A stretch of DNA of 12,475 bases. It comes from Fimbriimonadaceae bacterium (lineage in GTDB: Bacteria > Armatimonadota > Fimbriimonadia > Fimbriimonadales > Fimbriimonadaceae). The notes beneath the pieces are model-generated. The model was not told the DNA's origin. It ran no database searches and saw nothing but the letters and a program-made list of their open reading frames with translations. The stretch lies in NCBI GenBank assembly GCA_014380605.1, contig JACMJO010000471.1:1-12475 (forward strand), given 5' to 3'. The translations under genes were made by a program, and so were the position numbers. Below are positions 1 through 6,758 of this stretch, one piece after another; the stretch's first letter is position 1, and every line of letters begins with the position of its first letter.

Positions 1-1288
1 CCAGTCTGGTTGGACCGCAGGCGGCATCCAGGGCCCATCGGTTTTCCCAATCGAAGATTAAGGCGATTTCGGACTGAGTTGTTGAACCGGCAAGGTGGCA
101 AAGCGATGTTAGCCGCTCTCCAACCTCTTGGACCTCCTTGAAGACACGGGTGTCGTTGGTTCCCGAATGGCCCACCACCCCGCCGTGGAACTGCTCTTGC
201 CCGCCCCGGGACTGCCGCCATTGGAAGTACTGAAGGCCATCCGCGCCGTGGGCGAGAGCATGTAAACTCTCAAATCGGTGGACTCCCGGGCGCTTAAGCT
301 GCATGATGTCGTACCAGTTGGCAGAGCTGGGCGTGTACTCCATCAACAGCCAAGGCACATCAGGTTTGAGGGACCGCATCAGGTCGTGTCGGAACCCTAC
401 GTTGAACCAGGTTTCGGGATTGTCCAGGTGATCCACTGGGGCCGGATAACTGTCCCAAGAAACAAAGTCGATGTGCTCGGCAAACTTGCGGTAATCCAAT
501 CCCCAATAGGTCCCCATCAGGTTGGTGGTGATCGGAACCTTGGGGCTGATCTGGCGAAGCGGAGCCGCCTCGTTCAGCATGAAATCGACAGTTTGGTCGG
601 TGACGAATCTCATCCAGTCCACGGTTAGCCCCTGGATGGCGGTTTCTCCATAGGGAGGACCAGGAGGATCGATCTCGTCCCAATCTGTGAAGGTGTGGCT
701 CCAGAAGGCAGACCAGTAAGCATGATTCAGAGCGTCCAAGTCGCCGCTGAACTTGCGTTTCAGCCAAGCGCGAAACTGAACGATGCTCTCTGGCCCGAAG
801 TCTTCGCCGTTGTACTCGTTGGACATATGCCAAGCCAGCAAGCGAGGGTGACTCCCGTATCGCTCGGCGAGTTCTTGTGAGATGGCCCTTGTCTTCTCGC
901 GATAAATGGCTGATCCAAGACTGAAATTAACCCTGTTTCCATGTCCGCGGCGAACCTGATCCGGTCCGGTTCTTAGGGTTCCCGGATACTTCTTGGACAG
1001 CCACGCGGGGGGTGCGGCGCTAGGGGTTCCCAAAATGAACCATCGATCGCCTGCCGTCAGCTTCTCCACAACCTCATCTAGCCAATCGAAATCGTAACGA
1101 CCCTCCGAAGGCTCCAGCTTGGACCAGGCAAACATTCCCATGGTTGCGACGTGGAAATGAGCCTCTCTCATAAGGGCCACGTCTTGTGCCCAGACGTCGC
1201 TAGGCCACTGTTCAGGGCTATAGTCGCCCCCATACCAAAGGGATTTGAACCTTGGGTTCAAGTAGCTCTTTTCGGATGAAAGACTCAT
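1..1288 (-). CDS. GH42 beta-galactosidase, C-terminus cut by window edge
   Basis: Translating the minus strand from the ATG at 1288 gives 429 open residues running off the left edge, against roughly 650-700 for a full GH42 enzyme. The N-terminal pattern WYGGDYSPEQWP (about residues 18-29) is typical of GH42. WHMSNEYNGE carries the expected acid/base Glu158, and LLMEYTPSSANW carries the expected nucleophile Glu317, so the catalytic TIM barrel is essentially complete and the trimerisation and C-terminal beta domains lie outside. There is no signal peptide, so the enzyme is probably cytoplasmic and hydrolyses terminal beta-galactose from imported oligosaccharides. The start lies 21 nt after the GH53 stop with no strong ribosome binding site, which suggests coupled translation. 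Family assignment is from conserved motifs; substrate preference is inferred from the GH53 neighbour. Confidence 0.93.
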   Translation of the reverse strand, partial: MSLSSEKSYLNPRFKSLWYGGDYSPEQWPSDVWAQDVALMREAHFHVATMGMFAWSKLEPSEGRYDFDWLDEVVEKLTAGDRWFILGTPSAAPPAWLSKKYPGTLRTGPDQVRRGHGNRVNFSLGSAIYREKTRAISQELAERYGSHPRLLAWHMSNEYNGEDFGPESIVQFRAWLKRKFSGDLDALNHAYWSAFWSHTFTDWDEIDPPGPPYGETAIQGLTVDWMRFVTDQTVDFMLNEAAPLRQISPKVPITTNLMGTYWGLDYRKFAEHIDFVSWDSYPAPVDHLDNPETWFNVGFRHDLMRSLKPDVPWLLMEYTPSSANWYDIMQLKRPGVHRFESLHALAHGADGLQYFQWRQSRGGQEQFHGGVVGHSGTNDTRVFKEVQEVGERLTSLCHLAGSTTQSEIALIFDWENRWALDAACGPTRL

Positions 1289-1309
1289 GGGATCAAATAG
1301 ACCAGGACG

Positions 1310-2401
1310 TCAGTTCTTGACTCCCAAGACATCTACTGACGGTAATGCTAGCCCTTTTTCGTCGAATGTCGCCAAGTTAGTGTAGGGAGAATGTTCCTTT
1401 GGCGAAGGAATCCAGGTCGGCGCCCAATACAGAATGCCCTTGCCACGACTATCCGGCATCTTCTTGATGATCTCGATGACCTTGGCGAGGAACTTGGCCT
1501 GCCCGTCCGGAGTTTGGGGATAGCCAGGCTCGACCTTGTCTCCATTGTAGACGTGGGGCCCCGGCCTCTCATCCTTTCCCCAAGGATAAGCGACTTCCAC
1601 GATGTAGATGTCCTTCTTGTAACGCGTGGCAAGGTCGTTGACGTTCTTCTCGAAGTCGGCCAGGCTCCCGTGCCACCAAGGATAGAACGAGAGGCCGATG
1701 GTGTCGTATTGGACCTTTTGAGCGTGCAGATGGTCGAACCACCAGACGGCAGTTTTGTTGTCTCCGCCTCGATCAAGGTGGATCATCGTGAGAATCTTGT
1801 GTTTGCCTTGGGCGTCCTTGACTGCCTTGATGCCCGAGTTTAGGAGCTTGGCCAAACGCCTCCATTGTTCGGGATCGTTTGAGCTGGCTTTGCCTTCGGG
1901 CCAGAGCATGCCACCCAGAATTTCATTACCCACCTGCACCATGTACGGCGGGGTGCCTTGCGCGATCATGGCGGAGACGACATCCTTTGTGTAGTCGTAA
2001 ACCGCCTTCTCCAAGTCGGCGAAGGAGAGGTCCTTCCAAGCGGCAGGTTTGTTCTGCTTGCCCGGATCGGCCCACCAGTCTGAGTAGTGGAAGTCTAGAC
2101 TGACCTCAATTCCCTGGGCATGGGCTCGTTTTGCGAGTTTCAAGGTTTGGTCTTTGTCGCACCATCCTCCCCGAGGCTGATTCCAGATACGGAAGCGGAC
2201 AAAGTTCCAGCCCGCTTTCTTCATGAGCACAAACGGGTCTTCATGCTTCCCCTTGTAGAAATATTTGCCGCCTCCGGCTTCAACTTCAGGAATTTCCGAG
2301 ACGTCTCCGCCGCTTAGAAAGGGCGTAGCCATGGGCTTCTTGGTGTCAGCCGGCATCAGGGTCGTCGCAAAGAAAGTGATGGCCAAGAACAGCTTGGTCA
2401 T
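1310..2401 (-). CDS. GH53 arabinogalactan endo-beta-1,4-galactanase, secreted
   Basis: A 363-residue protein of normal length for single-domain GH53. Residues 1-17 (MTKLFLAITFFATTLMP) look like a Sec signal peptide. The GH53 hallmark SLDFHYSDWWADPGKQ is at about 101-116, followed by KPAAW. QVGNEILGGMLWPEG carries the acid/base Glu160, and YIVEVAYPW carries the nucleophile Glu269. WAPTWIP near 327-332 fits the last barrel strand. The enzyme cuts internal beta-1,4-galactosyl bonds of galactan or type I arabinogalactan outside the cytoplasm. The upstream lipoprotein stop merges with this gene's ribosome binding site (TAGGAG, then 9 nt to ATG). The GH42 gene follows at 21 nt, giving a classic galactan-to-galactose pair. 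Confidence 0.95.
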   Translation of the reverse strand: MTKLFLAITFFATTLMPADTKKPMATPFLSGGDVSEIPEVEAGGGKYFYKGKHEDPFVLMKKAGWNFVRFRIWNQPRGGWCDKDQTLKLAKRAHAQGIEVSLDFHYSDWWADPGKQNKPAAWKDLSFADLEKAVYDYTKDVVSAMIAQGTPPYMVQVGNEILGGMLWPEGKASSNDPEQWRRLAKLLNSGIKAVKDAQGKHKILTMIHLDRGGDNKTAVWWFDHLHAQKVQYDTIGLSFYPWWHGSLADFEKNVNDLATRYKKDIYIVEVAYPWGKDERPGPHVYNGDKVEPGYPQTPDGQAKFLAKVIEIIKKMPDSRGKGILYWAPTWIPSPKEHSPYTNLATFDEKGLALPSVDVLGVKN

Positions 2402-2413
2402 AGCTGGAATCTC

Positions 2414-2680
2414 CTATTGGCTGGCGCCAGGAATGCCTGGTCCGCTGCCGGCCAAAACGTCTTTGGCCTTGACTCCGGTTTCGGCCTCTATCTTGGCGTA
2501 CTCCTTTTCTTTAAGGGGTCCAGGCATTGGACTGTTGGCAATGGCTTTGATCTTCTGCTCGGGAGGCATCTTGGCGATAGCGGCTTTGGCGTCGTCGTTG
2601 CTCATCCCAGGCGGGACGTCGCCTACGCCGCAACCGGCTATCGATGCAACGGCGAAAAAGGCAAATAGAATCTTTTTCAT
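2414..2680 (-). CDS. Small lipoprotein of unknown function
   Basis: An 88-residue protein from the ATG at 2680. MKKILFAFFAVASIAGC is a textbook lipoprotein signal peptide with lipobox IAGC and lipidated Cys17. The mature part (GVGDVPPGMSNDDAKAAIAK onward) is short, Lys/Ala/Pro-rich and probably helical, with no catalytic motif I recognise. A longer in-frame ATG exists at 2761 but would bury the lipobox and lies inside an inverted repeat, so the shorter start is preferred. The ribosome binding site is weak (GGAAA about 10 nt upstream). It sits between the pseudopilin and GH53 genes, 12 nt before the latter, so it is co-expressed with galactan degradation. A role in glycan binding or in anchoring a surface complex is possible but not shown. 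Confidence 0.82.
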   Translation of the reverse strand: MKKILFAFFAVASIAGCGVGDVPPGMSNDDAKAAIAKMPPEQKIKAIANSPMPGPLKEKEYAKIEAETGVKAKDVLAGSGPGIPGASQ

Positions 2681-2699
2681 CGATCTGTTTCCATTAAGC

Positions 2700-2763
2700 G
2701 GATGGGAGTTGAAGGAGGGAGGAAGGGTCTTGCCAAGTTCAGCAGTTCCCCATCCTCCCATCC
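2700..2763 (-). repeat. Intercistronic inverted repeat between pseudopilin and lipoprotein genes
   Basis: A perfect 9-bp inverted repeat, GGATGGGAG at 2700-2708 and CTCCCATCC at 2755-2763, encloses a 46-nt loop. A competing 7-bp pairing (GGGAGGA at 2717-2723 with TCCTCCC at 2753-2759) uses the same right arm. In the minus-strand transcript this lies in the 98-nt gap after the pseudopilin stop. There is no U-run after the stem, so it is not an ordinary intrinsic terminator. It may be an mRNA processing or stability element that sets different levels of the pilin and the enzymes; that role is inference. Confidence 0.4.
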
Positions 2764-2778
2764 TTCAGTCTTGTGGTC

Positions 2779-3747
2779 CTACTGGTTGTCCGAAGAGGCC
2801 CAGTTGGTTCCCCACCAGTGATAGCTCTTGCCATTTTGCTCAGGGTGAGGGGCTCCACCGGACCAGGAAGCGCCGTTGGGACAAGAACCGCCCTCGCCGC
2901 CGCACCAAGTGTCGGTGTACAGAAGCGTTCCGTCTCCCTTCATGTTGGGAAGCAGCTTGGTCGTCTTGTAGAACTTGGCGTGGCCGTCCATATGGGCCGC
3001 GTTGTTGCCTTCGCTGAAGTAGCCCATCTTAAGGCCCCAGAACCCAGTCAGGCCGCCATTGCCGCCTGGCCAAATGACGCCTACTGGCGGGAAGTCGATC
3101 CAAACGACGACCTTGGCCACGTTCACCATCTCGGTGGAGCCAGAACCGACGCCCTCGACTCCGCCGTTGCCGCCCGCGCCGCTGCCTGCGCCGCCCGCGC
3201 TCGTTGTGTTGGGAGCCGGAGCGTAGTAGCCGTAAGTGCCCGTGTCTCGGCACGGAGTTCCCGTTGCCGCGAGCTCATAGCCGAAGATGTTCTGGTTCAA
3301 CCGGTAGTCGATCGGCGGATAGATGTCACGGTAATAATTGGCTCCGCCGGCCGTGGAAACGCCAAGGCCGACGCAGCCGTCATTGGGCGCCAGCATGTAT
3401 CCGGGAGGGCCGCCGGCAAAGCCGTTGTCCGCCTTCTGGCGCTGAACGGCTCCCTGCTTCCAGCTTGAGGCTGGATTTCGAAAGATGTCCTTGTTCTTGG
3501 TGTAGGGCAAGATGCGAACGGCGAAGACGTAGTCCTCTTGGAAGACCGTGTGGGGGATGTAGTCGTCGTAATCGTTCGAATACATCAGCGTCGCCAGCAT
3601 GTTCTGCTTGAGATTCGATAGATCTGAAGTCTTCTTGGCCGCAGCCTTTGCCTGGGCAAAGACCGGGAATAAAATGGCGGCGAGAATCGCGATGATCGCG
3701 ATAACGACGAGGAGTTCGATGAGTGTGAATGCTCTGCTACGTTGCAT
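2779..3747 (-). CDS. Pseudopilin-like surface protein (type IV prepilin N-terminus, DUF1559-like)
   Basis: A 322-residue protein starting MQRSRAFTLIELLVVIAII. This is a class III prepilin signal: prepilin peptidase should cut before Phe7, leaving the conserved Glu at mature position 5 (Glu11), followed by a hydrophobic helix to about residue 29. The residue before the cut is Ala6, not the usual Gly. The body has the LKQNMLATLMYSNDYDD pattern and a late MDGHAKFYK motif (about 253-261), both characteristic of the large pseudopilin family of Armatimonadota and Planctomycetota. A Gly/Ala/Ser-rich low-complexity stretch covers about 184-203. Four Cys lie at 125, 166, 282 and 289. The ribosome binding site AGAGGT is 4 nt before ATG, 30 nt after the LacI stop. 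Its place in a galactanase operon suggests a cell-surface role in binding polymer, but no pilus assembly genes are nearby. Confidence 0.88.
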   Translation of the reverse strand: MQRSRAFTLIELLVVIAIIAILAAILFPVFAQAKAAAKKTSDLSNLKQNMLATLMYSNDYDDYIPHTVFQEDYVFAVRILPYTKNKDIFRNPASSWKQGAVQRQKADNGFAGGPPGYMLAPNDGCVGLGVSTAGGANYYRDIYPPIDYRLNQNIFGYELAATGTPCRDTGTYGYYAPAPNTTSAGGAGSGAGGNGGVEGVGSGSTEMVNVAKVVVWIDFPPVGVIWPGGNGGLTGFWGLKMGYFSEGNNAAHMDGHAKFYKTTKLLPNMKGDGTLLYTDTWCGGEGGSCPNGASWSGGAPHPEQNGKSYHWWGTNWASSDNQ

Positions 3748-3777
3748 GGTTACCTCTTTGTGAATAAGTTCAGGGAG

Positions 3778-4818
3778 TCATGAAGCTCTTGCGCCGCAAG
3801 ACTCGCGGATGGTCAATGAAACGGGAACGACAATGCGGGGCTCGCGAGGCATTTCTCCCCCTCGAAGGAACCCAATCAACAATTCGGCGGCTTTTCGGCC
3901 AAGCGTTTCTACATCCATTCGCACGCTGGTGAGCGCGGGACGGGTTACGGTCGCATACCATGTGTCGTCGTATCCGACAACCGCGACGTCTTCGGGAACC
4001 CTCAATCCCGCTTCTCTGATCGCTTCGATCGCACCGTGAGCAGAGAGATCGTTGGCGGCAAAGATAGCGGTTGGGCAAGATGGCAGATTGAGGAGTCGGT
4101 CGGTGGCGTCTCTTCCCGCTGTGCGCTTAAAGTCTCCGACCAGGCAAAGAGCTGGGTCTGGCACCATGTTGGCTTCCCTAAGGGCCGCAAGATAGGCTTG
4201 GTATCGAGGTTCGGTGGTTGCTACCCCATTTCCACCCTTCAAGTGGGCAATACGCCGGTGGCCAAGCGATATCAGGTGGCGCATGGCCAACAATCCTCCC
4301 AGAAAATCGTCAGAGTGAACTTGGAGCGGCCCGACATCTGCGTCCGCCATGATGGAAACCACGGGGATTCCCTGCCGCTGGCACTCGTCGAGAATAGGCG
4401 TTCCGCTCGGTGGGCTCACCAGAACCAGTCCATCGACCCGCTTGTCCACCATGCTTGCCGCCCTCAAACCCTCGTCTTCGGCCGTTGCCGAATAGAGCAT
4501 CACGTTGTATCCATTTTCTGAGGCACAGGCCGTAATGCCGGTGGTCACAAGCGAAAAGAAAGGATCATGGGCCATGTAGGCGTCGTGGCTTGGTAGCATC
4601 AAACCCAAAACGTGAGTTCGACCAGTAGCGAGGGCTCCGGCCATAGGATTGCGGCGGTAGCTCATCTCCTCGGCGACCTCTAAGATTCGCCTTCGTGTGT
4701 CCGAGCCAACTCGTAAAGTCGCGCTCTTTGCTCCGTTTAGGGTGACGGACACTGCGGCAACGGACGTTCCGACACGTTCCGCAATATCGCTCATCGATGC
4801 ATTTCGCTTTGAAGCCAT
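3778..4818 (-). CDS. LacI/GalR-family transcriptional regulator
   Basis: A 346-residue protein of standard family length. The helix-turn-helix is at about 9-28 (MSDIAERVGTSVAAVSVTLN). The hinge helix at about 57-66 carries NPMAGALATGRT, including the Leu that normally enters the minor groove at the operator centre. The effector core begins at VLGLMLP. It includes DGLVLVSPP, a GHRRIAHL stretch and AIFAANDLSAHGAIEAIREAGLRVPEDVAVVGYDD, a strong family signature, here quoted as AIFAANDLSA and VPEDVAVVGYDD. It is probably a repressor that binds the palindromes at 4820-4892, autoregulates, and controls the downstream pilin, lipoprotein, GH53 and GH42 genes. Galactose or a galacto-oligosaccharide is the likely inducer, inferred from context. 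It is the first gene of its operon. Confidence 0.95.
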   Translation of the reverse strand: MASKRNASMSDIAERVGTSVAAVSVTLNGAKSATLRVGSDTRRRILEVAEEMSYRRNPMAGALATGRTHVLGLMLPSHDAYMAHDPFFSLVTTGITACASENGYNVMLYSATAEDEGLRAASMVDKRVDGLVLVSPPSGTPILDECQRQGIPVVSIMADADVGPLQVHSDDFLGGLLAMRHLISLGHRRIAHLKGGNGVATTEPRYQAYLAALREANMVPDPALCLVGDFKRTAGRDATDRLLNLPSCPTAIFAANDLSAHGAIEAIREAGLRVPEDVAVVGYDDTWYATVTRPALTSVRMDVETLGRKAAELLIGFLRGGEMPREPRIVVPVSLTIRESCGARAS

Positions 4819-4819
4819 G

Positions 4820-4837
4820 TGATTAAGCCCTTAATCA
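4820..4837 (-). promoter_or_regulatory. LacI-type operator O1 overlapping the regulator's ribosome binding site
   Basis: TGATTAAG-CC-CTTAATCA has perfect 8-bp arms around a 2-bp centre and lies directly upstream of the LacI ATG at 4818. On the coding strand the centre reads TAAGGG, whose TAAGG is complementary to the 3' end of 16S rRNA and ends 10 nt before ATG. The site therefore serves as both operator half-sites and Shine-Dalgarno. Its centre is CC, not the CG step common in LacI-family operators. Autoregulation is inferred. Confidence 0.8.
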
Positions 4838-4850
4838 GGCTGTGGCCAAT

Positions 4851-4880
4851 ATTGTACAACGAATAATGGAAATCTGATTA
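4851..4880 (-). promoter_or_regulatory. Candidate promoter for the LacI-galactanase operon
   Basis: On the minus strand TACAAT (4856-4851) matches the -10 consensus at 5 of 6 bases. TAATCA (4880-4875), 18 bp upstream, matches the -35 consensus at only 3 of 6 and lies within operator O2. Transcription would start near 4844, so O1 falls in the short 5' leader and O2 covers the -35 region, a layout that would repress both binding and clearance of polymerase. The -35 is weak and the call is tentative. Confidence 0.4.
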
Positions 4881-4892
4881 AGCGCTTAATAA
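4875..4892. promoter_or_regulatory. LacI-type operator O2
   Basis: TGATTAAGCGCTTAATAA contains a perfect 14-bp palindrome (ATTAAGCGCTTAAT, 4877-4890) with the canonical CG centre. It differs from O1 only at the centre and at the penultimate C. The centre-to-centre distance to O1 is 55 bp, about five helical turns, so both could be bound on one DNA face and a short loop is possible. Shared half-sites make it very likely that the same LacI protein binds both. Confidence 0.82.
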
Positions 4893-4906
4893 GATTTGCT
4901 CTTGAT

Positions 4907-4924
4907 AGGTGAAGCGCTTGTTAA
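4907..4924. promoter_or_regulatory. Degenerate operator-like site O3
   Basis: The 8-bp core AAGCGCTT (4912-4919) matches the centre of O2 exactly, but the outer arms agree only partly with TGATTAAG and CTTAATCA. Its centre is 32 bp (about three turns) from O2. It could be a weak auxiliary site or a chance palindrome. Confidence 0.4.
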
Positions 4925-5055
4925 GGGCAGGGTCCGCCGGGCTCGACGCCAAGAGAGTGAACATCATATCCCACTGGCAACCTTGGCGGCTCGGAGGGAC
5001 CCGCATCCCCGACGCCCTCCTTAGGCTGAAAGAATACTAGGTCCAAAATGGACAT
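4921..5055 (-). other. GC-rich intergenic stretch with a 44-codon ORF, possible dispersed repeat
   Basis: From the ATG at 5055 to the TAA at 4921 the minus strand encodes 44 residues, including the phrases GDAGPSEPPRLPVGYDVHS and EPGGPCP. The plus strand is also open in one frame across the same stretch (GTG at 4909 to TAG at 5038), including HWQPWRLGGTRIPDALLRL. Neither start has a visible ribosome binding site. The stretch is clearly more GC-rich than the AT-rich operator region beside it. Openness on both strands suggests a conserved intergenic repeat or remnant coding DNA, not a working gene. I do not assign a function. Confidence 0.3.
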
Positions 5056-5195
5056 TCAGATTTGCGTATGGTGTAACGACCCGTCGTAAAAAGTGATCGT
5101 ACATCTGTGGCAACGAAACGTTTGCAGGACGATGCTTTTTGCCTGTCATCTGTTCGGCCCAATTCGGTTGTGCCCCACCGTGAGCACATGGGCGA
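5056..5195. other. Intergenic region between the two operons, no convincing feature
   Basis: This is the 3' region of the right-hand operon. A 5-bp stem TGTGC/GCACA (5169-5188) lies just after the glycosidase stop, but no T-run follows it on the minus strand. TTTTT runs further on lack a paired stem. I find no reliable terminator, riboswitch or gene here, so read-through from the right operon towards the LacI operon cannot be excluded. Confidence 0.4.
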
Positions 5196-6758
5196 CTAGT
5201 TGCCAGTAAGTATCTCTCTCGCAGCTTGGAACTTTGGAGTATCCAACTTCGTGATGTCGTCGGTTAGTCCCCAACATCCATAGCGACTGTATGCGCTGGA
5301 AAGGGTGAAGTACATGAAGAGATCCCCTCCCAGCGCGTACCAGTTGTCGCGCAGGTCGTGGAGGATGAGGTCCTTCATGCGGGGATCGCGTTCGGCCCGG
5401 ATTCGATTTGCAACGTTGGCCGGGTCTCCGCCTCCGGTATCGGAACCGCCTTCGTAGCAGAATGCCTTCAGGCCGTACTTGCGGGCGATGTCGATCATTG
5501 CCTTGCGGTGGGGAACCGAGCTGTCGGAGCTTTTGCGGAAATGAGCGATCAGGACATCGACGGACGCATCCTTTGGCGCCCCGTGGATGTTGAAATAGGG
5601 CGCGGCGGCCACCGCATGCAGGTAGTTCCTGGGCGGGCCATACGTCTTCTCCAGCCAAGCGAGCATGTCGGCATAGTGATCAGGGGCAATGACCCACCAT
5701 GCCATTACAGGGCGCAGCCGCTTGTTGAGTTGGTCCTTGCCGAACTCGGAGGCGAAGATTTGGCCGATCTCCATGGTTCGGCGAGCATGGCGGCGGCGAC
5801 GCCATACATCCCAGTTGGTTTCTCCATCGTTGTTCAGGTTGCTCTTGCCCGCTTTGACTTCGGCTTCCGCCGCCATTCGGTTATAGGTTGCCTGGAGGAA
5901 GCCCCAGTTCCAAACCTCATTGCTGTACTCCAAGTAGATATTCAACTTGGGATTGAGATCACGCTTCATGAGCTTGGCGAGTTGGCGGATGTAGTCGTCT
6001 GAGGCAGCTACCGGGATGTTGATCCAGATGTCCTTCTGGGTCTGGTTACCGAGGGCCACGATGTACTCCCACGGCACGCCGAACTTTCGGCCGGCAACGC
6101 CAAAGTGGGCATCGGCAGGGACATGACGATCCGACCACTCGGTGGTGTTCTTCGCATCGCCAAAGAAGGGGTTCGTGCCGTTTGACTGAAGCCAATCCAT
6201 GAACCGCATTGCGGGGAACTGCTTGATGGCGGCCAGGAAGGGCTTGGTGAAGAGGGACTTGCCATCCCGCGCGTAGCCGGGCCGGAGAAGGCGAACGTTT
6301 TTGACCCCGTTGTCGGTGTTCCGGAAGTTGATGATGACGAGGGCGCGACCCTTGGGCACGACCAATTCGGCGGTCGTCTCTACGGTGGCGGCGTTGAATT
6401 GCTGGTTCTCGATTCGGAACGAGTTTGGATCTTCGCCCGCTGACAAGTCAGCTTTCCCTTTGAAGCTGAGGGAGTATCGACCGCTCACATCGATCTGATA
6501 TCCGGACGGGTCATCCATTGGAGGAGCCCAAGCGAAGGTAGGGCGCATGTCAAAGGCGACGGTCCGAGCGTCTTCCAGTGGCCAACCGCTAGCATCCACC
6601 TTGGCGGGCCTTCCATCCAGAGTCTCCCAGGGGCGAGCAGTCTTCATGACATCCACGAACTCTAAGCCGCGACCGCCAATCCCCTCGAGGCCAGCACCAA
6701 GTTTTGGAGTACCACCCTGGCTCGAAATCCCAAGAATCAAACACGCTACGATCAACAT
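5196..6758 (-). CDS. Clan GH-A-like secreted glycosidase candidate
   Basis: A 520-residue protein. A short hydrophobic N-terminus (MLIVACLILGISSQ) resembles a signal peptide but lacks the usual basic residues. Residues about 65-160 look like a beta-sandwich (GYQIDVSGRYSLSFKGKADL, then ALVIINFRNTD). From about 185 the fold reads as a TIM barrel: MRFMDWLQSNG, DIWINIPVAASDDYI, and IYLEYSNEVWNW with Glu281 as likely acid/base, then AFCYEGGSD with Glu436 as likely nucleophile near a late strand. Similar proteins are often annotated only as cellulose-binding or hypothetical in Planctomycetota and Armatimonadota. ATG overlaps the deacetylase stop as TGATG, with GAGGAG 8 nt upstream. It is the last gene of the right operon. 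The substrate is unknown, and the clan assignment rests on two Glu motifs. Confidence 0.8.
   Translation of the reverse strand: MLIVACLILGISSQGGTPKLGAGLEGIGGRGLEFVDVMKTARPWETLDGRPAKVDASGWPLEDARTVAFDMRPTFAWAPPMDDPSGYQIDVSGRYSLSFKGKADLSAGEDPNSFRIENQQFNAATVETTAELVVPKGRALVIINFRNTDNGVKNVRLLRPGYARDGKSLFTKPFLAAIKQFPAMRFMDWLQSNGTNPFFGDAKNTTEWSDRHVPADAHFGVAGRKFGVPWEYIVALGNQTQKDIWINIPVAASDDYIRQLAKLMKRDLNPKLNIYLEYSNEVWNWGFLQATYNRMAAEAEVKAGKSNLNNDGETNWDVWRRRRHARRTMEIGQIFASEFGKDQLNKRLRPVMAWWVIAPDHYADMLAWLEKTYGPPRNYLHAVAAAPYFNIHGAPKDASVDVLIAHFRKSSDSSVPHRKAMIDIARKYGLKAFCYEGGSDTGGGDPANVANRIRAERDPRMKDLILHDLRDNWYALGGDLFMYFTLSSAYSRYGCWGLTDDITKLDTPKFQAAREILTGN

Noticed and set aside
1..1288. Frameshifted or broken GH42 gene
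   Set aside because: Careful translation gives one uninterrupted frame of 429 codons to the edge; incompleteness is due to the window boundary.
2681..2761. Lipoprotein starting at ATG 2761
   Set aside because: It would place 27 residues ahead of a perfect lipoprotein signal peptide and lies in the inverted repeat.
2265..3468. Long plus-strand open frames opposite the lipoprotein and pseudopilin genes
   Set aside because: They are antisense to genes with clear signal peptides and family motifs, show no recognisable protein features, and are explained by GC-rich codon usage.
4925..5160. Riboswitch in the intergenic region
   Set aside because: I looked for c-di-GMP, cobalamin, glycine and similar core motifs on both strands and found no convincing match. 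Short GGGTCC/GGACCC pairing alone is not enough.
5169..5188. Terminator after the right-hand operon
   Set aside because: The stem is only 5 bp and no T-run follows on the transcribed strand.
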